Below, piece by piece: positions 1 through 10,012 of a DNA stretch of 64,000 nucleotides. The notes beneath the pieces were generated by a model, which saw only the letters and a program-made list of their open reading frames with translations, was not told where the DNA came from and searched no databases. Source of the stretch: Proteiniphilum acetatigenes DSM 18083. Lineage in GTDB: Bacteria; Bacteroidota; Bacteroidia; Bacteroidales; Dysgonomonadaceae. The stretch spans positions 432,615 to 496,614 of the forward strand of contig NZ_KB905694.1 of NCBI RefSeq assembly GCF_000380985.1, in the 5' to 3' direction. The number at the start of each line of letters is the position of its first letter. Positions within the stretch are counted from its first letter, which is position 1. The position numbers and the translations under genes were made by a program.

Positions 1-2
1 TT

Positions 3-1031
3 ATCGGCTCCGGTCCGGCTGGGCTGGCTGCCGCCCAGCAACTAAACCGAAAAGGACATTCTGTCACCGTCTTCGAGAAAGATCACAGCCCGGGCGGACT
101 GCTCAGATATGGCATCCCTAACTTCAAACTGGCCAAACAGGTGATCGACCGCCGACTGGCGCTGCTGATGGAAGAAGGTATTGAATTCAGAACCGATACG
201 GAGGTAGGGAAAGATATCTCCGGGGCAGAGATCATGGAGGAGTACGATGCCATTTGTCTGGCTGTAGGCGCCGGAAAACCGAGGGATATCACACCGGAGG
301 GGCGTGATCTGAAAGGGATCCATTTCGCCATGGATTTCCTTTCACAACAGATCCGTATCCTGCAGAAAGAAGAGCCCGATACTGCCGAACAAATATCGGC
401 AAAAGGGAAGCATGTGCTGGTGATCGGTGGGGGCGATACCGGCTCCGACTGCGTGGGCACATCGATACGGCAGGGCGCTTTAAGCGTGACGCAGATCGAG
501 ATCATGCCCAAACCACCCGCGGGACATAATCCAGCGACTCCGTGGCCAAGTCCCTATCCACAGGTATTAAAGACCTCGTCATCGCATGAGGAGGGTTGTG
601 AGCGGCGTTGGCAATTGAACACATTGAAGTTCAGCGGGGAAAACGGACAAGTAAAAGAGGCATTGGTAGAAGAGGTGAGTTGGGAAAAAGACGGGAACGG
701 CCGTTTCAGTATGGTTCCCACTGGAAAACAAGAGGTCTTGAAAGCCGATCTGGTATTGCTGGCACTCGGTTTTGTCCACCCGGTACAGGAAGGCTTACTG
801 AATGAATTAGGCGTCAATTACGATGTCCGGGGAAATGTGGCAGTCGACAAGCAACACCTTAGCTCTGTTGATAAAGTTTTCGCCACCGGCGATGCCGTGA
901 TGGGCGCCAGCCTTGTAGTGAAAGCCATCGCATTGGGCAGAAAAACGGCGGAGAATATTCATAAAATGCTTATGCCGCAAGAGAACAGTCTGTTTTCCAT
1001 ATCACCGGCAGCCTCCCTTTTATCGCGATAA
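3..1031 (+). CDS. gltD: Glutamate synthase small subunit (3' part)
   Basis: This is the C-terminal part of the NADPH-binding subunit of glutamate synthase. It passes electrons from NADPH through FAD to the large subunit, which makes glutamate from 2-oxoglutarate and glutamine. The gene is cut by the window edge and is read in the frame that starts at base 3. The first visible residues are the FAD dinucleotide-binding motif (IGSGPAGLAAAQQL). A second nucleotide-binding motif (VIGGGDTGSDCVG) lies near base 420. The end carries the family's closing GDAVMGASLVVKAIALG motif. The N-terminal Fe-S region is outside the window. The asparagine synthase gene follows after 35 bases, so both probably serve nitrogen assimilation in one transcript. 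Confidence 0.93.
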   Translation: MGSGPAGLAAAQQLNRKGHSVTVFEKDHSPGGLLRYGIPNFKLAKQVIDRRLALLMEEGIEFRTDTEVGKDISGAEIMEEYDAICLAVGAGKPRDITPEGRDLKGIHFAMDFLSQQIRILQKEEPDTAEQISAKGKHVLVIGGGDTGSDCVGTSIRQGALSVTQIEIMPKPPAGHNPATPWPSPYPQVLKTSSSHEEGCERRWQLNTLKFSGENGQVKEALVEEVSWEKDGNGRFSMVPTGKQEVLKADLVLLALGFVHPVQEGLLNELGVNYDVRGNVAVDKQHLSSVDKVFATGDAVMGASLVVKAIALGRKTAENIHKMLMPQENSLFSISPAASLLSR

Positions 1032-1066
1032 TATCCATTATTCAATCACCAAAAACAAGAAATAAC

Positions 1067-2749
1067 ATGTGTGGAATAGTTTGCACATTTAATATAAAAA
1101 AATCCGAAGAAGAGTTACGTCCGCAATTACTGAAAATGTCACGGAAATTACGCCACCGCGGGCCCGACTGGTCGGGTATCTTCTCCTCCGACAAAGCGGT
1201 CATGGCGCACGAACGCCTCTCGATCATCGATCCCGCATCGGGCAATCAGCCTCTTTACAGCAAGGACGGTAAATTAGTGCTGGCTGTAAACGGTGAGATA
1301 TACAACCACCGTGAGATCCGGAAGCAATATGAGGGCAAGTATGATTTCCTTACCCAATCCGATTGTGAAGTGATCCTTGCGCTGTACCGGGACAAGGGAA
1401 CCGGTTTTCTGGATGACCTGAACGGCATCTTTGCCTTTGCCTTGTACGACATCGAAAAGGATGCTTTCCTTATTGGAAGGGATCACATCGGTATCATCCC
1501 TCTTTATCAGGGATGGGATCAGGAGGGAGCCTACTATGTGGCATCGGAACTAAAAGCACTGGAAGGGTACTGCAATAGTATTGAAGAATTTCCTCCCGGA
1601 CATTACTTTTATAGTAGTGATAACCAGCTCCGGCAATGGTACTCCCGTGAGTGGACGGAATATGATAATGTGAAAGAGAATGTTTCCGATGTACAACTTC
1701 TTAAACAGGCGTTGGAAGATGCAGTACAACGCCAGATGATGAGCGATGTGCCTTACGGGGTATTGCTTTCAGGCGGACTGGACTCCTCCATCATTTCCGC
1801 CATCGCCAAAAAATTTGCCGCTAAACGGGTGGAAACTGACAATAGCGAGGATGCCTGGTGGCCGCAACTACACTCTTTTGCCATCGGACTGGAAGGATCA
1901 CCCGATCTGGCAGCTGCGAGAAAGGTGGCAAATCATATCGGGTCGGTACACCACGAAATCCATTACACTATTCAGGAGGGGATTGATGCTATTCGCGATG
2001 TGATCTACCATATCGAGACCTATGACGTGACGACAGTCCGCGCGAGTACACCGATGTACCTCATTGCCCGCTTTATTAAATCAATGGGAGTAAAGATGGT
2101 GCTTTCCGGCGAGGGTGCGGATGAGATCTTCGGAGGATATCTTTATTTCCACAAAGCCCCCAATGCTGAAGAATTCCATAAGGAGACTGTCCGGAAATTG
2201 AGTAAACTGCACCAGTACGACTGCCTGCGGGCCAATAAATCGCTGGCATCGTGGGGAGTGGAAGGGCGTGTACCCTTCCTCGACAAGGAATTTATAGATA
2301 TAGCCATGCGCCTCAATCCGAAAGACAAAATGGCAGGGAACGGTAAGATTGAAAAACATATCCTTCGTCAGGCATTTCAGGATTATCTGCCCGAAGAAGT
2401 GGCCTGGCGGCAGAAAGAGCAGTTCTCCGATGGTGTTGGATATGGCTGGATCGATACTTTAAAAGAGATAGCAGCACATGAGGTAACGGACGAACAGATG
2501 GCCAATGTACATCATCGCTTTCCCATCAATCCGCCATTGACAAAAGAAGAATATATGTACCGCTGCATCTACTCCGAACTGTTCCCGTCGGATAGTGCTG
2601 CCCGGTGCGTACCGTCGGTCCCCTCGGTAGCATGCAGCACACCGGTTGCTCTGGAATGGGACGAACAATTCAGGAAAAATGCCGACCCCTCAGGAAGAGC
2701 GGTCGGCAAGATACATGAGCACGGGTATCAGCAGGTGCAGGTGCACTGA
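1067..2749 (+). CDS. asnB: Asparagine synthase B (glutamine-hydrolysing)
   Basis: It makes asparagine from aspartate, ATP and glutamine in the cytoplasm. The protein starts MCGI, so Cys2 (after Met removal the nucleophile) is in place for the N-terminal glutaminase domain, which also shows RHRGPD and NGEIYNH. The C-terminal synthetase domain has the PPi-loop motif SGGLDSS near residues 231-240 and the GEGADEIFGGY motif. The length of 560 aa fits bacterial AsnB (about 550). The start at the MCGI codon is fixed by the catalytic Cys. It lies just downstream of gltD, an arrangement expected for nitrogen assimilation genes in Bacteroidales. It ends convergent with the mannose-1-phosphate guanylyltransferase gene. 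Confidence 0.95.
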   Translation: MCGIVCTFNIKKSEEELRPQLLKMSRKLRHRGPDWSGIFSSDKAVMAHERLSIIDPASGNQPLYSKDGKLVLAVNGEIYNHREIRKQYEGKYDFLTQSDCEVILALYRDKGTGFLDDLNGIFAFALYDIEKDAFLIGRDHIGIIPLYQGWDQEGAYYVASELKALEGYCNSIEEFPPGHYFYSSDNQLRQWYSREWTEYDNVKENVSDVQLLKQALEDAVQRQMMSDVPYGVLLSGGLDSSIISAIAKKFAAKRVETDNSEDAWWPQLHSFAIGLEGSPDLAAARKVANHIGSVHHEIHYTIQEGIDAIRDVIYHIETYDVTTVRASTPMYLIARFIKSMGVKMVLSGEGADEIFGGYLYFHKAPNAEEFHKETVRKLSKLHQYDCLRANKSLASWGVEGRVPFLDKEFIDIAMRLNPKDKMAGNGKIEKHILRQAFQDYLPEEVAWRQKEQFSDGVGYGWIDTLKEIAAHEVTDEQMANVHHRFPINPPLTKEEYMYRCIYSELFPSDSAARCVPSVPSVACSTPVALEWDEQFRKNADPSGRAVGKIHEHGYQQVQVH

Positions 2750-2784
2750 TCCTTACTAAATACCCGGTTTATACTCCCGGCGGG

Positions 2785-3867
2785 TTAAACGTATTCGTCT
2801 CCGTAGCGGAATTTCACATCCGTCACGAAGTGTTTGATCCGCTGTTCCTCGCTTTTCTTACAAATCATCAGGACGTTGTCCGACTCAGCCACGACATATC
2901 CGTCAAGCCCCTGTAAGACGACCAGTTTGTCTTCACTCATCGCGACGACATTATCGGTGCTCTCTACAAACAACGTTTTACAGTGCAGGCTGGCATTATC
3001 TTCCCCATCCTTATCCGAGATCTCATGCAGGGCGCCCCAGGTTCCCAGGTCGCTCCACCCGAAGTTGGAGATGTTCACATATACGTTATCCGCTTTCTCC
3101 AGAATACCATAATCGATGGATATATTAGGACAGAACGGGAAACTGGCATCGACAAACTTTTTCTCGTCGGGCGTGTTAAACACCTCTTTTCCCTCGCTGA
3201 ACTTCTGGTTGATATCCGGAAGGTATTTTTTAAAAGCATCCAGAATAGTGTTTACATTCCACAGGAAAATACCCGAGTTCCATACAAATTCACCGCTGTC
3301 AACAAATTTCTTAGCCAGTTCCAAATTAGGTTTTTCGGTAAACGCCTTCACCTTATGTATTCCACCCGTCTCCTCCTCATTCACCTGAATGTAGCCATAG
3401 CCTGTTTCGGGACGACTGGGTTTAATTCCGAGCGTAAGTAAGACCGGATTGGTGTTTACAAAATCCAGCCCCTTTTGAATATCGGCCACGAACTCGTCAG
3501 TATTCACGATCAGGTGATCCGACGGAGCGACGACTATATTCGCGTTGGGATCGATCGCATTTATCCTGAAAGAAGCGTAAGCAATGGCAGGAGCGGTATT
3601 TCGTCTGATCGGCTCCAGCAAAAGCTGGTTATCTTTCAGTTCGGGTAACTGCTTTTTCGTCATTTCAGCGTATGCATCGTTCGTCACAATGTATATGTTC
3701 TCTGCCGGAACTATTTGTTTGAACCGGTCAAAAGTGCTTTGCAGCAACGACCGTCCTGTTCCGAAGAAATCAAGAAACTGTTTGGGTTTTCCCTCTTTAC
3801 TGAAGGGCCAGAAGCGGCTTCCCACACCGCCGCTCATGATTACACAATAATTATGATTGTTTCTCAT
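2785..3867 (-). CDS. manC: Mannose-1-phosphate guanylyltransferase
   Basis: It forms GDP-mannose from GTP and mannose-1-phosphate, a precursor for capsule, O-antigen and glycoprotein sugars. The N-terminal nucleotidyltransferase signature is clear: MSGGVGSRFWPFSKEGKPKQF at residues 11-31, including the GGxGxRxWP loop and the PKQF segment. Further family motifs are EFVWNSGIFLW and the NFGWSDLGTW segment near residue 270. The length of 360 aa fits the monofunctional enzyme; the C-terminal phosphomannose isomerase domain of bifunctional ManC/AlgA is absent. The gene is convergent with asnB, with only 35 bases between them, and has no obvious operon partner. The activity is assigned by family; related sugar-1-phosphate nucleotidyltransferases are the main alternative. 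Confidence 0.9.
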   Translation of the reverse strand: MRNNHNYCVIMSGGVGSRFWPFSKEGKPKQFLDFFGTGRSLLQSTFDRFKQIVPAENIYIVTNDAYAEMTKKQLPELKDNQLLLEPIRRNTAPAIAYASFRINAIDPNANIVVAPSDHLIVNTDEFVADIQKGLDFVNTNPVLLTLGIKPSRPETGYGYIQVNEEETGGIHKVKAFTEKPNLELAKKFVDSGEFVWNSGIFLWNVNTILDAFKKYLPDINQKFSEGKEVFNTPDEKKFVDASFPFCPNISIDYGILEKADNVYVNISNFGWSDLGTWGALHEISDKDGEDNASLHCKTLFVESTDNVVAMSEDKLVVLQGLDGYVVAESDNVLMICKKSEEQRIKHFVTDVKFRYGDEYV

Positions 3868-4195
3868 TCCTAAGATTATATATGTTTTTAAAAATGAAAT
3901 TCACGTTTATCTACTTTTTTCTTTGTACGGGTTCCTATTTAGTTAAATAACATCCTTCCGCAACAATTTGTTTATGGTCTCCTCAAATTTGCCTTTAAAG
4001 ATACAAAACAAAAAGGAAACAGCATCGGGAAGCAGCCGGAAACATAACATAAAAATGATAAGAAGTGATCCAAAAAACAGATCCGAAAGATATCAGAACA
4101 TAAAACAGGCGATCAAAACTTCAATTAAAAACACGAATTGATCGAATATCTGTAAAAAAGAGTACCAACCTGTTTCAAAATATCAAAAATATGCG
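3868..4195. other. Intergenic region, no gene seen
   Basis: This 328-base AT-rich stretch separates the divergent manC and tRNA-Leu genes. It contains no reading frame with homology I recognise. It should carry the manC promoter on the minus strand, but no clear TAnnTTTG element was found close to the manC start. Confidence 0.5.
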
Positions 4196-4203
4196 TACTT
4201 TTG
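4196..4203 (+). promoter_or_regulatory. Promoter -7 element of tRNA-Leu
   Basis: The octamer TACTTTTG matches the Bacteroidetes -7 consensus TAnnTTTG and lies 18 bases before the tRNA-Leu gene. A GTTTC stretch about 20 bases upstream could act as a weak -33 element. Confidence 0.65.
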
Positions 4204-4221
4204 CATTCACTTTTTGGTAAT

Positions 4222-4305
4222 GCCCAGATGGCGGAATTGGTAGACGCGCTGGTCTCAAACACCAGTGGATTCACTTCCATGCCGGTTCGATCCCGGCTCT
4301 GGGTA
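4222..4305 (+). tRNA. tRNA-Leu (anticodon CAA)
   Basis: The sequence folds as a class II tRNA. The acceptor arm GCCCAGA pairs with TCTGGGT, followed by discriminator A. The anticodon stem CTGGT/ACCAG holds the loop CTCAAAC with anticodon CAA. There is a long variable arm and a T arm with GGTTCGATCC. CCA is not encoded. The gene is intact and followed by a perfect terminator hairpin. It marks the left border of the mobilizable island, and tRNA-Leu 3' ends are known targets of Bacteroides integrases such as that of NBU1. Confidence 0.96.
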
Positions 4306-4312
4306 CGATTTT

Positions 4313-4356
4313 AAAACGCTAAATATTTAATAATAAAATATTTAGCGTTTTTGTTT
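4313..4356 (+). terminator. Terminator after tRNA-Leu
   Basis: A perfect 16-bp stem (4313-4328 with 4336-4351) with a 7-base loop is followed by a T-rich run. It is a strong intrinsic terminator 7 bases after the tRNA. Confidence 0.85.
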
Positions 4357-4365
4357 TGCTCTCCG

Positions 4366-4384
4366 TGTCCGCAATTTGTCCGCA
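4366..4384. repeat. Paired TGTCCGCA direct repeats at island border
   Basis: Two copies of TGTCCGCA at 4366-4373 and 4377-4384 are 11 bases apart, one helical turn. They sit just beyond the tRNA-Leu terminator. Closely spaced repeats next to a tRNA could be integrase or excisionase arm sites of the island (inference). No second att copy was found at the other end. Confidence 0.4.
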
Positions 4385-4483
4385 TTTTTTGGGAAGTTTA
4401 AAAATTTATTCTCATTTAGCAATATTTCATATTGATTCAATGCGGGAAATTTAGCGGAAGATTTTGGCGGAAAGATTTAAAGT

Positions 4484-4681
4484 TTAAACAAGATTAGTTT
4501 GCGAGGTTGGATAAGTGAAACTAACAGCCTTCCAAAAATTTGGAAGGTAATTATCATTTTTCTCTACAGTAATAAAGCGTTCTTTCCGGTTATAAGAAAT
4601 TCGATATTCTGGAGAAAAATTAAACTCGCAATCTTTTATATTTTTCCCGTCATCTTCAATATATAAATAGATTAATTCCAT
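4484..4681 (-). pseudogene. N-terminal remnant of an AAA-type ATPase (65 aa)
   Basis: The reading frame encodes 65 residues starting MELIYLYIEDDGKNIKDCEF. This resembles the opening of AAA/SMC-like ATPases of defence loci, where an N-terminal beta strand leads into a segment with NIKxxxFNFS before the Walker A region. No Walker motif follows, so the gene seems truncated soon after its start. It lies between the tRNA-Leu border and the 3' end of the defence operon, in a stretch (4353-4868) otherwise without a gene. It may be a decayed cargo gene of the island. The match is from memory of the family and is moderate; a stand-alone short protein of unknown function cannot be excluded. Confidence 0.4.
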
Positions 4682-4868
4682 ACTTATCTCTCCATCTATC
4701 CCTTAATGATTACTCTCACTCCTCTATTTCGGGTGCGTCCCAAAAAGGCCTCATATCCGTCCATATTTAGTTGAGTAAAGCAAATACCCATACTGTTAAT
4801 TTTTGCTTTCTCATTACCTCACAAATCAGTTTTTCTTTCTATGTCTTTTATTTAGAGAGATAATATTA

Positions 4869-6662
4869 TCATAATCCATAATAATATTCTTTCATCTTAA
4901 GAGCCATAAGTTTGCGCCTTTCAAACAAAAAGTCATTGTAGTCCTGCACTGTCATTTCTCCGATATTTTCCGGGATACAATTCATTCTAAGATTTTCTCT
5001 TATCTCATCTAATGAATTTATGCCTGTTAAGGCAGAATCGCCATTCTCCATTTTAGTACGAATAATCTCAAAATATTCCTGAGGGGATTTATTTCCTACT
5101 TTAATATTTATCTCGGACTGCATATACACATAGTTGGCGATCTGATTATATTTACCCTTAGCAAGTCCATTTTTCTTTAGGTAGTCTTTGGGGAATAAAT
5201 GGTGAATATCGCCTTTAAATGTTATTAAGTCATTAACCGTAATATCTTTTGACAAAAAGCCTTTGTCATTTAGTCTAACTTGTGCGGCTAAATATACGTG
5301 AAAATAGGGGCTACTTGCTACAGAGGTATCCATGCTCTGCGGTAAAGCTGCATTCCAGAAAGCATTAGAAAGTTCTCCTTCTTCTTTTTCTGCCATATAA
5401 TCTCGTATTGGGCGTTGTGATATCTGTTTAATATCATAATCAAATACAGATTCCGGCGAACCGGAGTAACGTCCTGTTAATATAGAATAGACTAACCAAC
5501 GTTTGACATATTTCTCTATTTCAGAATCAGATAGACTTTTTTGAGATTTCAATTTAAGATAAACAATATAAGCAAAGTTTACGGCGTTTTGAGAACGAAG
5601 AAGTTTCGGAGAAACAAACCCCGCAGAACGCACTATCATTAAGAACCGTTTGTAATTTGTTTCATTGATAAATTCTAACACACCTTTTTTCAAGGTAGAG
5701 AAAGAACTTTCCACAATTTCATTTTCAAAGGTGCGTGTCTCAAAATTTCTACCAGAGAGTAAACTTACTAAATCAGAAAGTCTGCCTCGTTCAAACTGAG
5801 AAGTAAAAGCAACCCTTAACAAATCGACATAACTTGGATCATAAAGATCATCGTTTTCGTTCTTCAACCATTGCATCTTTTGAAAGAAGTCTGTCTTTGC
5901 AAACTCTTTGTCATTATCCACAATATGTTGATAAAATTCGGGTGCAACAGCTAAATGGCAAAAATAATCAATCGCTTTTCGGAGAATATTACCCTGTTGT
6001 TCTTCATTAGCGGTAATTTTACTCATGGCAAAATCAGCCTGACTTAAAACGACACCAGCGGAGTTGATACGAATAAATATTTCTGTTACTGTTTCAATAT
6101 CCAAATCAGAAGATAGCTCTATAAGGCCAACGGGTTTTTTAGATAAATCTATCAAACGAGAAAATGAATTCTCGATAATATCTTCATCTAATTCCGGGTT
6201 TAATGTCAAATAATCACGTACTAATTTTATCAGGCTTTTTTCTCCTGAGAACACTTCTGCAATATCTCTCACCCAAAGTTTATCTTTCAAGATTGCAGGA
6301 TTCTGCACTTCGAACCTCTCTTCTACAGGGTTAAACGCAATTTTGATTCTTATCCGGCTATAATTTTTGTCAATAACATAGTTCCCTAAAATTGCAGCGG
6401 AAAGAGCGGTTATACGCTGTTGTCCATCAATAAGGACTTTCTTCCCCTCGCTAAAAGAACCATCTTTCAGCCTTACATTTGGATTCTTCCAAGCAATGAT
6501 ATAACCTATCGGATAGCCTTGATACAAGCTATCCATCAGATTTCGCACCTTGGAACTATCCCAAACAAACGGTCGTTGAATTTCAGGAATTGCAATTTCG
6601 CCTGTTTTTACAAACGCCAATAATGATGCTATTTCGTATTGATTAACAGAATATTTTTGCAT
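4869..6662 (-). CDS. DUF262 / HNH-type protein (GmrSD-like)
   Basis: This is a 597-aa protein of the DUF262 family, whose best-known members are the type IV modification-dependent nucleases GmrS/GmrD. The N-terminal ParB-like nucleotidase fold is shown by [11 protein letters not shown] (about residues 24-34) and the IDGQQR motif (about residue 78). The C-terminal part shows a His-Me/HNH-like motif, [12 protein letters not shown], followed by a conserved Asn segment ([12 protein letters not shown]). Both domains look intact. It is the last gene of the defence operon and starts 5 bases after res, so it is probably co-translated with it. In GmrSD proteins NTP hydrolysis drives cleavage of modified phage DNA. 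Whether it targets modified DNA here, or acts with the R-M enzyme, is unknown. Confidence 0.82.
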   Translation of the reverse strand: MQKYSVNQYEIASLLAFVKTGEIAIPEIQRPFVWDSSKVRNLMDSLYQGYPIGYIIAWKNPNVRLKDGSFSEGKKVLIDGQQRITALSAAILGNYVIDKNYSRIRIKIAFNPVEERFEVQNPAILKDKLWVRDIAEVFSGEKSLIKLVRDYLTLNPELDEDIIENSFSRLIDLSKKPVGLIELSSDLDIETVTEIFIRINSAGVVLSQADFAMSKITANEEQQGNILRKAIDYFCHLAVAPEFYQHIVDNDKEFAKTDFFQKMQWLKNENDDLYDPSYVDLLRVAFTSQFERGRLSDLVSLLSGRNFETRTFENEIVESSFSTLKKGVLEFINETNYKRFLMIVRSAGFVSPKLLRSQNAVNFAYIVYLKLKSQKSLSDSEIEKYVKRWLVYSILTGRYSGSPESVFDYDIKQISQRPIRDYMAEKEEGELSNAFWNAALPQSMDTSVASSPYFHVYLAAQVRLNDKGFLSKDITVNDLITFKGDIHHLFPKDYLKKNGLAKGKYNQIANYVYMQSEINIKVGNKSPQEYFEIIRTKMENGDSALTGINSLDEIRENLRMNCIPENIGEMTVQDYNDFLFERRKLMALKMKEYYYGL

Positions 6663-6667
6663 GATAT

Positions 6668-9322
6668 TTATTCGACTAATTCTCCGAGTTTATTCACCAC
6701 TTTATATTTTACATCATCAAACTGCTTAAAATGCGCTTTACCGCATTTTATCTTTTGCTGTTCGCTTCTATGCAGCTTCGACAAGTCGACTGATTTTGTT
6801 CCCGTATCTTTTGTTTCGGCTACAAAATAGATTTTCTTGTCATCCTCAAAAACAATTGCCCAATCAGGATTATAACTGCCAATAGGGGTAGGTATGGTAA
6901 ACCATCCCGGCAACTTGAAATAGAACTTTATCTGTTCGCTGCTCTCGCAATCTTTCGCAAACCGGCTTTCAACTGCCGAGTCTAAAGGAACATATTCCTC
7001 GTAAAGCGTTTTGGATTTGTCCGATACTTTAAAAGAGAAATCATTCAGATAAATTTCCAATTCCTGTTCGTCAAACAATCGCATTTCATATTCGGAATTT
7101 CCTATTTTCTGATATTGTATGCCGTCAATCATTAAATCGGATAGAGCGCGTTGAATGGCTTGTGAACACAAATCCATGAATAATTGAGGATTGATAAGGA
7201 TATCGTCTATCCTTTCCGATTTTTCGAGTATTTGCAATAATGTGTGTCGTGTAAGGTTGGTTTTACTTTGGATATATCCCAACACATCGGGAATTACCCA
7301 TTTAAAATTTCCGTAATGTTCCACTTTGTCCCCAACATAAGAGGTTTCTATACCGGAATCCGTCATCAGTACATTTACCTTGGTGGAGCGGATGGAAGGC
7401 GGGGCGATAGCCGGCAATTCTTTTACAGCTTTAGAAGCCACAGTAATCAGTTCCACCGTATCGTAATATACCCGGTAAGTTGTTTTCTTATTAATACGTT
7501 CCCATATTTCCAAAAATTTGGGATCGGCTTCAAAACCTTTACGGTATCTTACCGCCGTACGCTCACGCTTATTCTTAATACGACCTTCAAATGCCACTCC
7601 GCAATCTTCTTCAATTTCCTGCTGCAATGCCTTTGCAAAATCACCGTAAGCCTCATTAGCAATTACGGTAAGGCGATTGATATTCGAGTCATAAATACGT
7701 CGTCCTTCAGCATCGACAGCTAAGCGTAGTCCACGACCTATTTCCTGCCGTTTTTTCATTTCTGACTTTGTTTCGTTGAGCGTACATATTTGAAAGACAT
7801 TCGGATTGTCCCATCCCTCACGCAAGGCAGAGTGTGAAAAGATAAAACGGAGCGGATTATGGATATTCAAGAGCTTTTCCTTATCCTTCATAATAAGGTT
7901 ATACGTATCGTCGTCAGCTTGTGTTTCTCCGGAAGTATCTTTCAATCTCCCTTTTTTATCTTGTGAAAAATAAGCGTTGTGAATTTCCTGAAGCGGGTAT
8001 TTATCAAGGGATTTAAAAACGGGTTTAGCAATCAACTCCGTATAAATTTCTTCAAACCATCGAGCAAATTTTCCTTGCAGGGGATTGCCGTTTTGGTCGT
8101 ATTCCCGATAATTCGCGACGCGGTCGATAAAAAACAGCGACAGTACTTTTATACCTTTTAATTTTAGTTTTAATTCTTTCTTCAAATGCTCTTCTATAGT
8201 TTTTCGCATTTGGAATTTCATCACTTCATCAGTCAATCCCCCCTGTATTGCACCTTTGTAGAGAATATTCCCGTTCGATAGTGTGATACAACCGTTCGCA
8301 GCATCAATTTCTTCGATAATATAGCCGTTTCGGTAGATTTCCCTCTCATTGGACAGACGGTACAAATCGTCACCCGCTCTCACATTGACCGTTTTCCTTG
8401 ATACACCATTTTTGTCGTTTACGTTTATCATTACTTTCGCTGTAACCTTAGTTTTAGCTGCTGTAATGGATTCGACCGATATGAAGGCATCGTTCGAAGA
8501 GTTTTCTTCGATGACCGAATCTACTTCAATTTGTTTTACCAAGCCTAAATCATAAGCCTTTACCGGATTCAGACTGTAAACTAAATTATACAGATTGCGA
8601 TGGGTGGCAGAATAACGTAATGTAAAAAGCGGATTCAGATTCTCAACCGCTTTTTTGCGCTTGTCGGTTTCCATGTTTTGCGGCTCGTCCACAATCACGA
8701 TGGGATTGGCGGCACGGATAAATTCGACGGGGAGTTGTCCGTTCAGGCGGTCGTTGGGCTTATTGATAATATTTTCGTCTTTTGCAAAGGAATCGATATT
8801 GATAATCAAAATCTCAATATTATTACCGGTTGCGAATCCGCGCAACGAAGATATTTTAGCACTGTCGTACACACGAAAATGCACCGGAACATTATCATAT
8901 AGATTTTGGAAATGCTCGTGGGTGATTTCCAAGTTTTTCAGTACACCTTCGCGTATGGCAACCGACGGAACAACAATAACATACTTCTTAAACTCGTATT
9001 GTTTGTATAACTCGTAAATGGTGCGAAGATATACATAGGTTTTTCCCGTTCCAGTTTCCATCTCAACCGAGAAGTTCATTCCGTCCAAAAATTTCACAAC
9101 CGAAACTTGATTATCTTCCTGCACTGTTTGCAGATTCTTTAAAATTTGCTCCTCTGAGAGTATTAGACGGTTAGCAATTCCATCGATAAAATTTAACGTA
9201 CTTTCTTCTTCTACCCCAAATTCCAGAGTAGAATCATTCATTGGCTGTCCCTCAAAAAGTCGGATAATCGAATTTATCGCATCAAGTTGATACTGAAGAT
9301 TAGGCTCAAAGTGGAGTTTCAT
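6668..9322 (-). CDS. res: Type III restriction enzyme, Res subunit
   Basis: The 884-aa protein is the ATP-dependent translocase/nuclease of a type III restriction system; it works only in complex with Mod. Superfamily 2 helicase motifs are present. Walker A is METGTGKT near residue 90, and the Walker B variant is VDEPQ near residue 211. A REGWDNP motif follows, and motif VI is QEIGRGLRL near residue 526. The C-terminal endonuclease has the PD-(D/E)xK pattern YNPDWA...VAETK around residues 815-840. Length and order fit type III Res. It is unusually separated from mod by two genes (ATPase and DUF4276) but lies in the same operon, 16 bases after DUF4276 and 5 before DUF262. It appears fully functional. 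Confidence 0.92.
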   Translation of the reverse strand: MKLHFEPNLQYQLDAINSIIRLFEGQPMNDSTLEFGVEEESTLNFIDGIANRLILSEEQILKNLQTVQEDNQVSVVKFLDGMNFSVEMETGTGKTYVYLRTIYELYKQYEFKKYVIVVPSVAIREGVLKNLEITHEHFQNLYDNVPVHFRVYDSAKISSLRGFATGNNIEILIINIDSFAKDENIINKPNDRLNGQLPVEFIRAANPIVIVDEPQNMETDKRKKAVENLNPLFTLRYSATHRNLYNLVYSLNPVKAYDLGLVKQIEVDSVIEENSSNDAFISVESITAAKTKVTAKVMINVNDKNGVSRKTVNVRAGDDLYRLSNEREIYRNGYIIEEIDAANGCITLSNGNILYKGAIQGGLTDEVMKFQMRKTIEEHLKKELKLKLKGIKVLSLFFIDRVANYREYDQNGNPLQGKFARWFEEIYTELIAKPVFKSLDKYPLQEIHNAYFSQDKKGRLKDTSGETQADDDTYNLIMKDKEKLLNIHNPLRFIFSHSALREGWDNPNVFQICTLNETKSEMKKRQEIGRGLRLAVDAEGRRIYDSNINRLTVIANEAYGDFAKALQQEIEEDCGVAFEGRIKNKRERTAVRYRKGFEADPKFLEIWERINKKTTYRVYYDTVELITVASKAVKELPAIAPPSIRSTKVNVLMTDSGIETSYVGDKVEHYGNFKWVIPDVLGYIQSKTNLTRHTLLQILEKSERIDDILINPQLFMDLCSQAIQRALSDLMIDGIQYQKIGNSEYEMRLFDEQELEIYLNDFSFKVSDKSKTLYEEYVPLDSAVESRFAKDCESSEQIKFYFKLPGWFTIPTPIGSYNPDWAIVFEDDKKIYFVAETKDTGTKSVDLSKLHRSEQQKIKCGKAHFKQFDDVKYKVVNKLGELVE

Positions 9323-9338
9323 TGGAATTTAGAGTATA

Positions 9339-10010
9339 TTATTGATTCTCTGAAAGAAGATTAAGTTTAATCAACTCTCGTCTCACATTGTTATTGAAAT
9401 CACAATAAGATTTGAATGTGCCAAGATTTTCAATCTTCATAGCTTGACCTAAATAAGAATATAAATCTATAATTTTTAAAGAATTTCTCAACTTTTTAGG
9501 TAGATTCTGGCGTCCTATACGTATTGCATTTTCTATTCTTTCTTTAGGATTATTGAACGTTTCAGGATGCCCATTTAGATTTAATTCATTTTCATTCTTT
9601 TTTGTTCCAATAGTTTTTATGAATAAATTTTTATCGGCTAACATCCAAGATTCTGTTTCCTGTATTGGAACTAAAGCAATCAAATTTTTACAATAACCAC
9701 TATCTTCTTTCTGTTCTAGTAAAGTTTTTGCAGGATTAATTTTATGCGTATAAGTATGGCAAGCAGAATCCGCATCCGCATCTGTATGTACAATAAACAT
9801 AGATATATAGTTTTCTTTTCCTTTTTGAGCTGCATTTAAAACATAATCTGTGAAACCCCTGCCTTTATCGCATTCGATTTTTTTCACATCAACATCTACC
9901 TGTCCTCTACAATCATATGCAATATCAAGCAATACCTTTTCTATGATTGGTTCAAGAAAAAGATAATCAGTCGTTCCTTCAGCTATTAATCCTACAAATA
10001 ATTGAATCAT
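9339..10010 (-). CDS. DUF4276 family TOPRIM-like protein
   Basis: The 223-aa protein has TOPRIM-like features: a glutamate in the first strand (GLIAEGTTDYLFLEP, Glu11), the acidic DADAD cluster at residues 77-81 (FIVHTDADAD), and VPIQETESWMLAD, which is typical of DUF4276. Proteins of this family are generally coded beside an AAA ATPase, as here, where only 2 bases separate the genes. By analogy with PARIS (AriA ATPase with AriB TOPRIM) and OLD/Gabija systems, this would be the nuclease or effector and the ATPase the sensor. That role is inference. The pair sits inside a type III R-M operon, between mod and res, which suggests it protects or backs up the restriction system. Confidence 0.8.
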   Translation of the reverse strand: MIQLFVGLIAEGTTDYLFLEPIIEKVLLDIAYDCRGQVDVDVKKIECDKGRGFTDYVLNAAQKGKENYISMFIVHTDADADSACHTYTHKINPAKTLLEQKEDSGYCKNLIALVPIQETESWMLADKNLFIKTIGTKKNENELNLNGHPETFNNPKERIENAIRIGRQNLPKKLRNSLKIIDLYSYLGQAMKIENLGTFKSYCDFNNNVRRELIKLNLLSENQ

Positions 10011-10012
10011 GA

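Noticed and set aside
4682..4868. Minus-strand 22-codon frame (MDGYEAFLGRTRNRGVRVII...)
   Set aside because: Too short and without a recognised family, although the composition looks protein-like.
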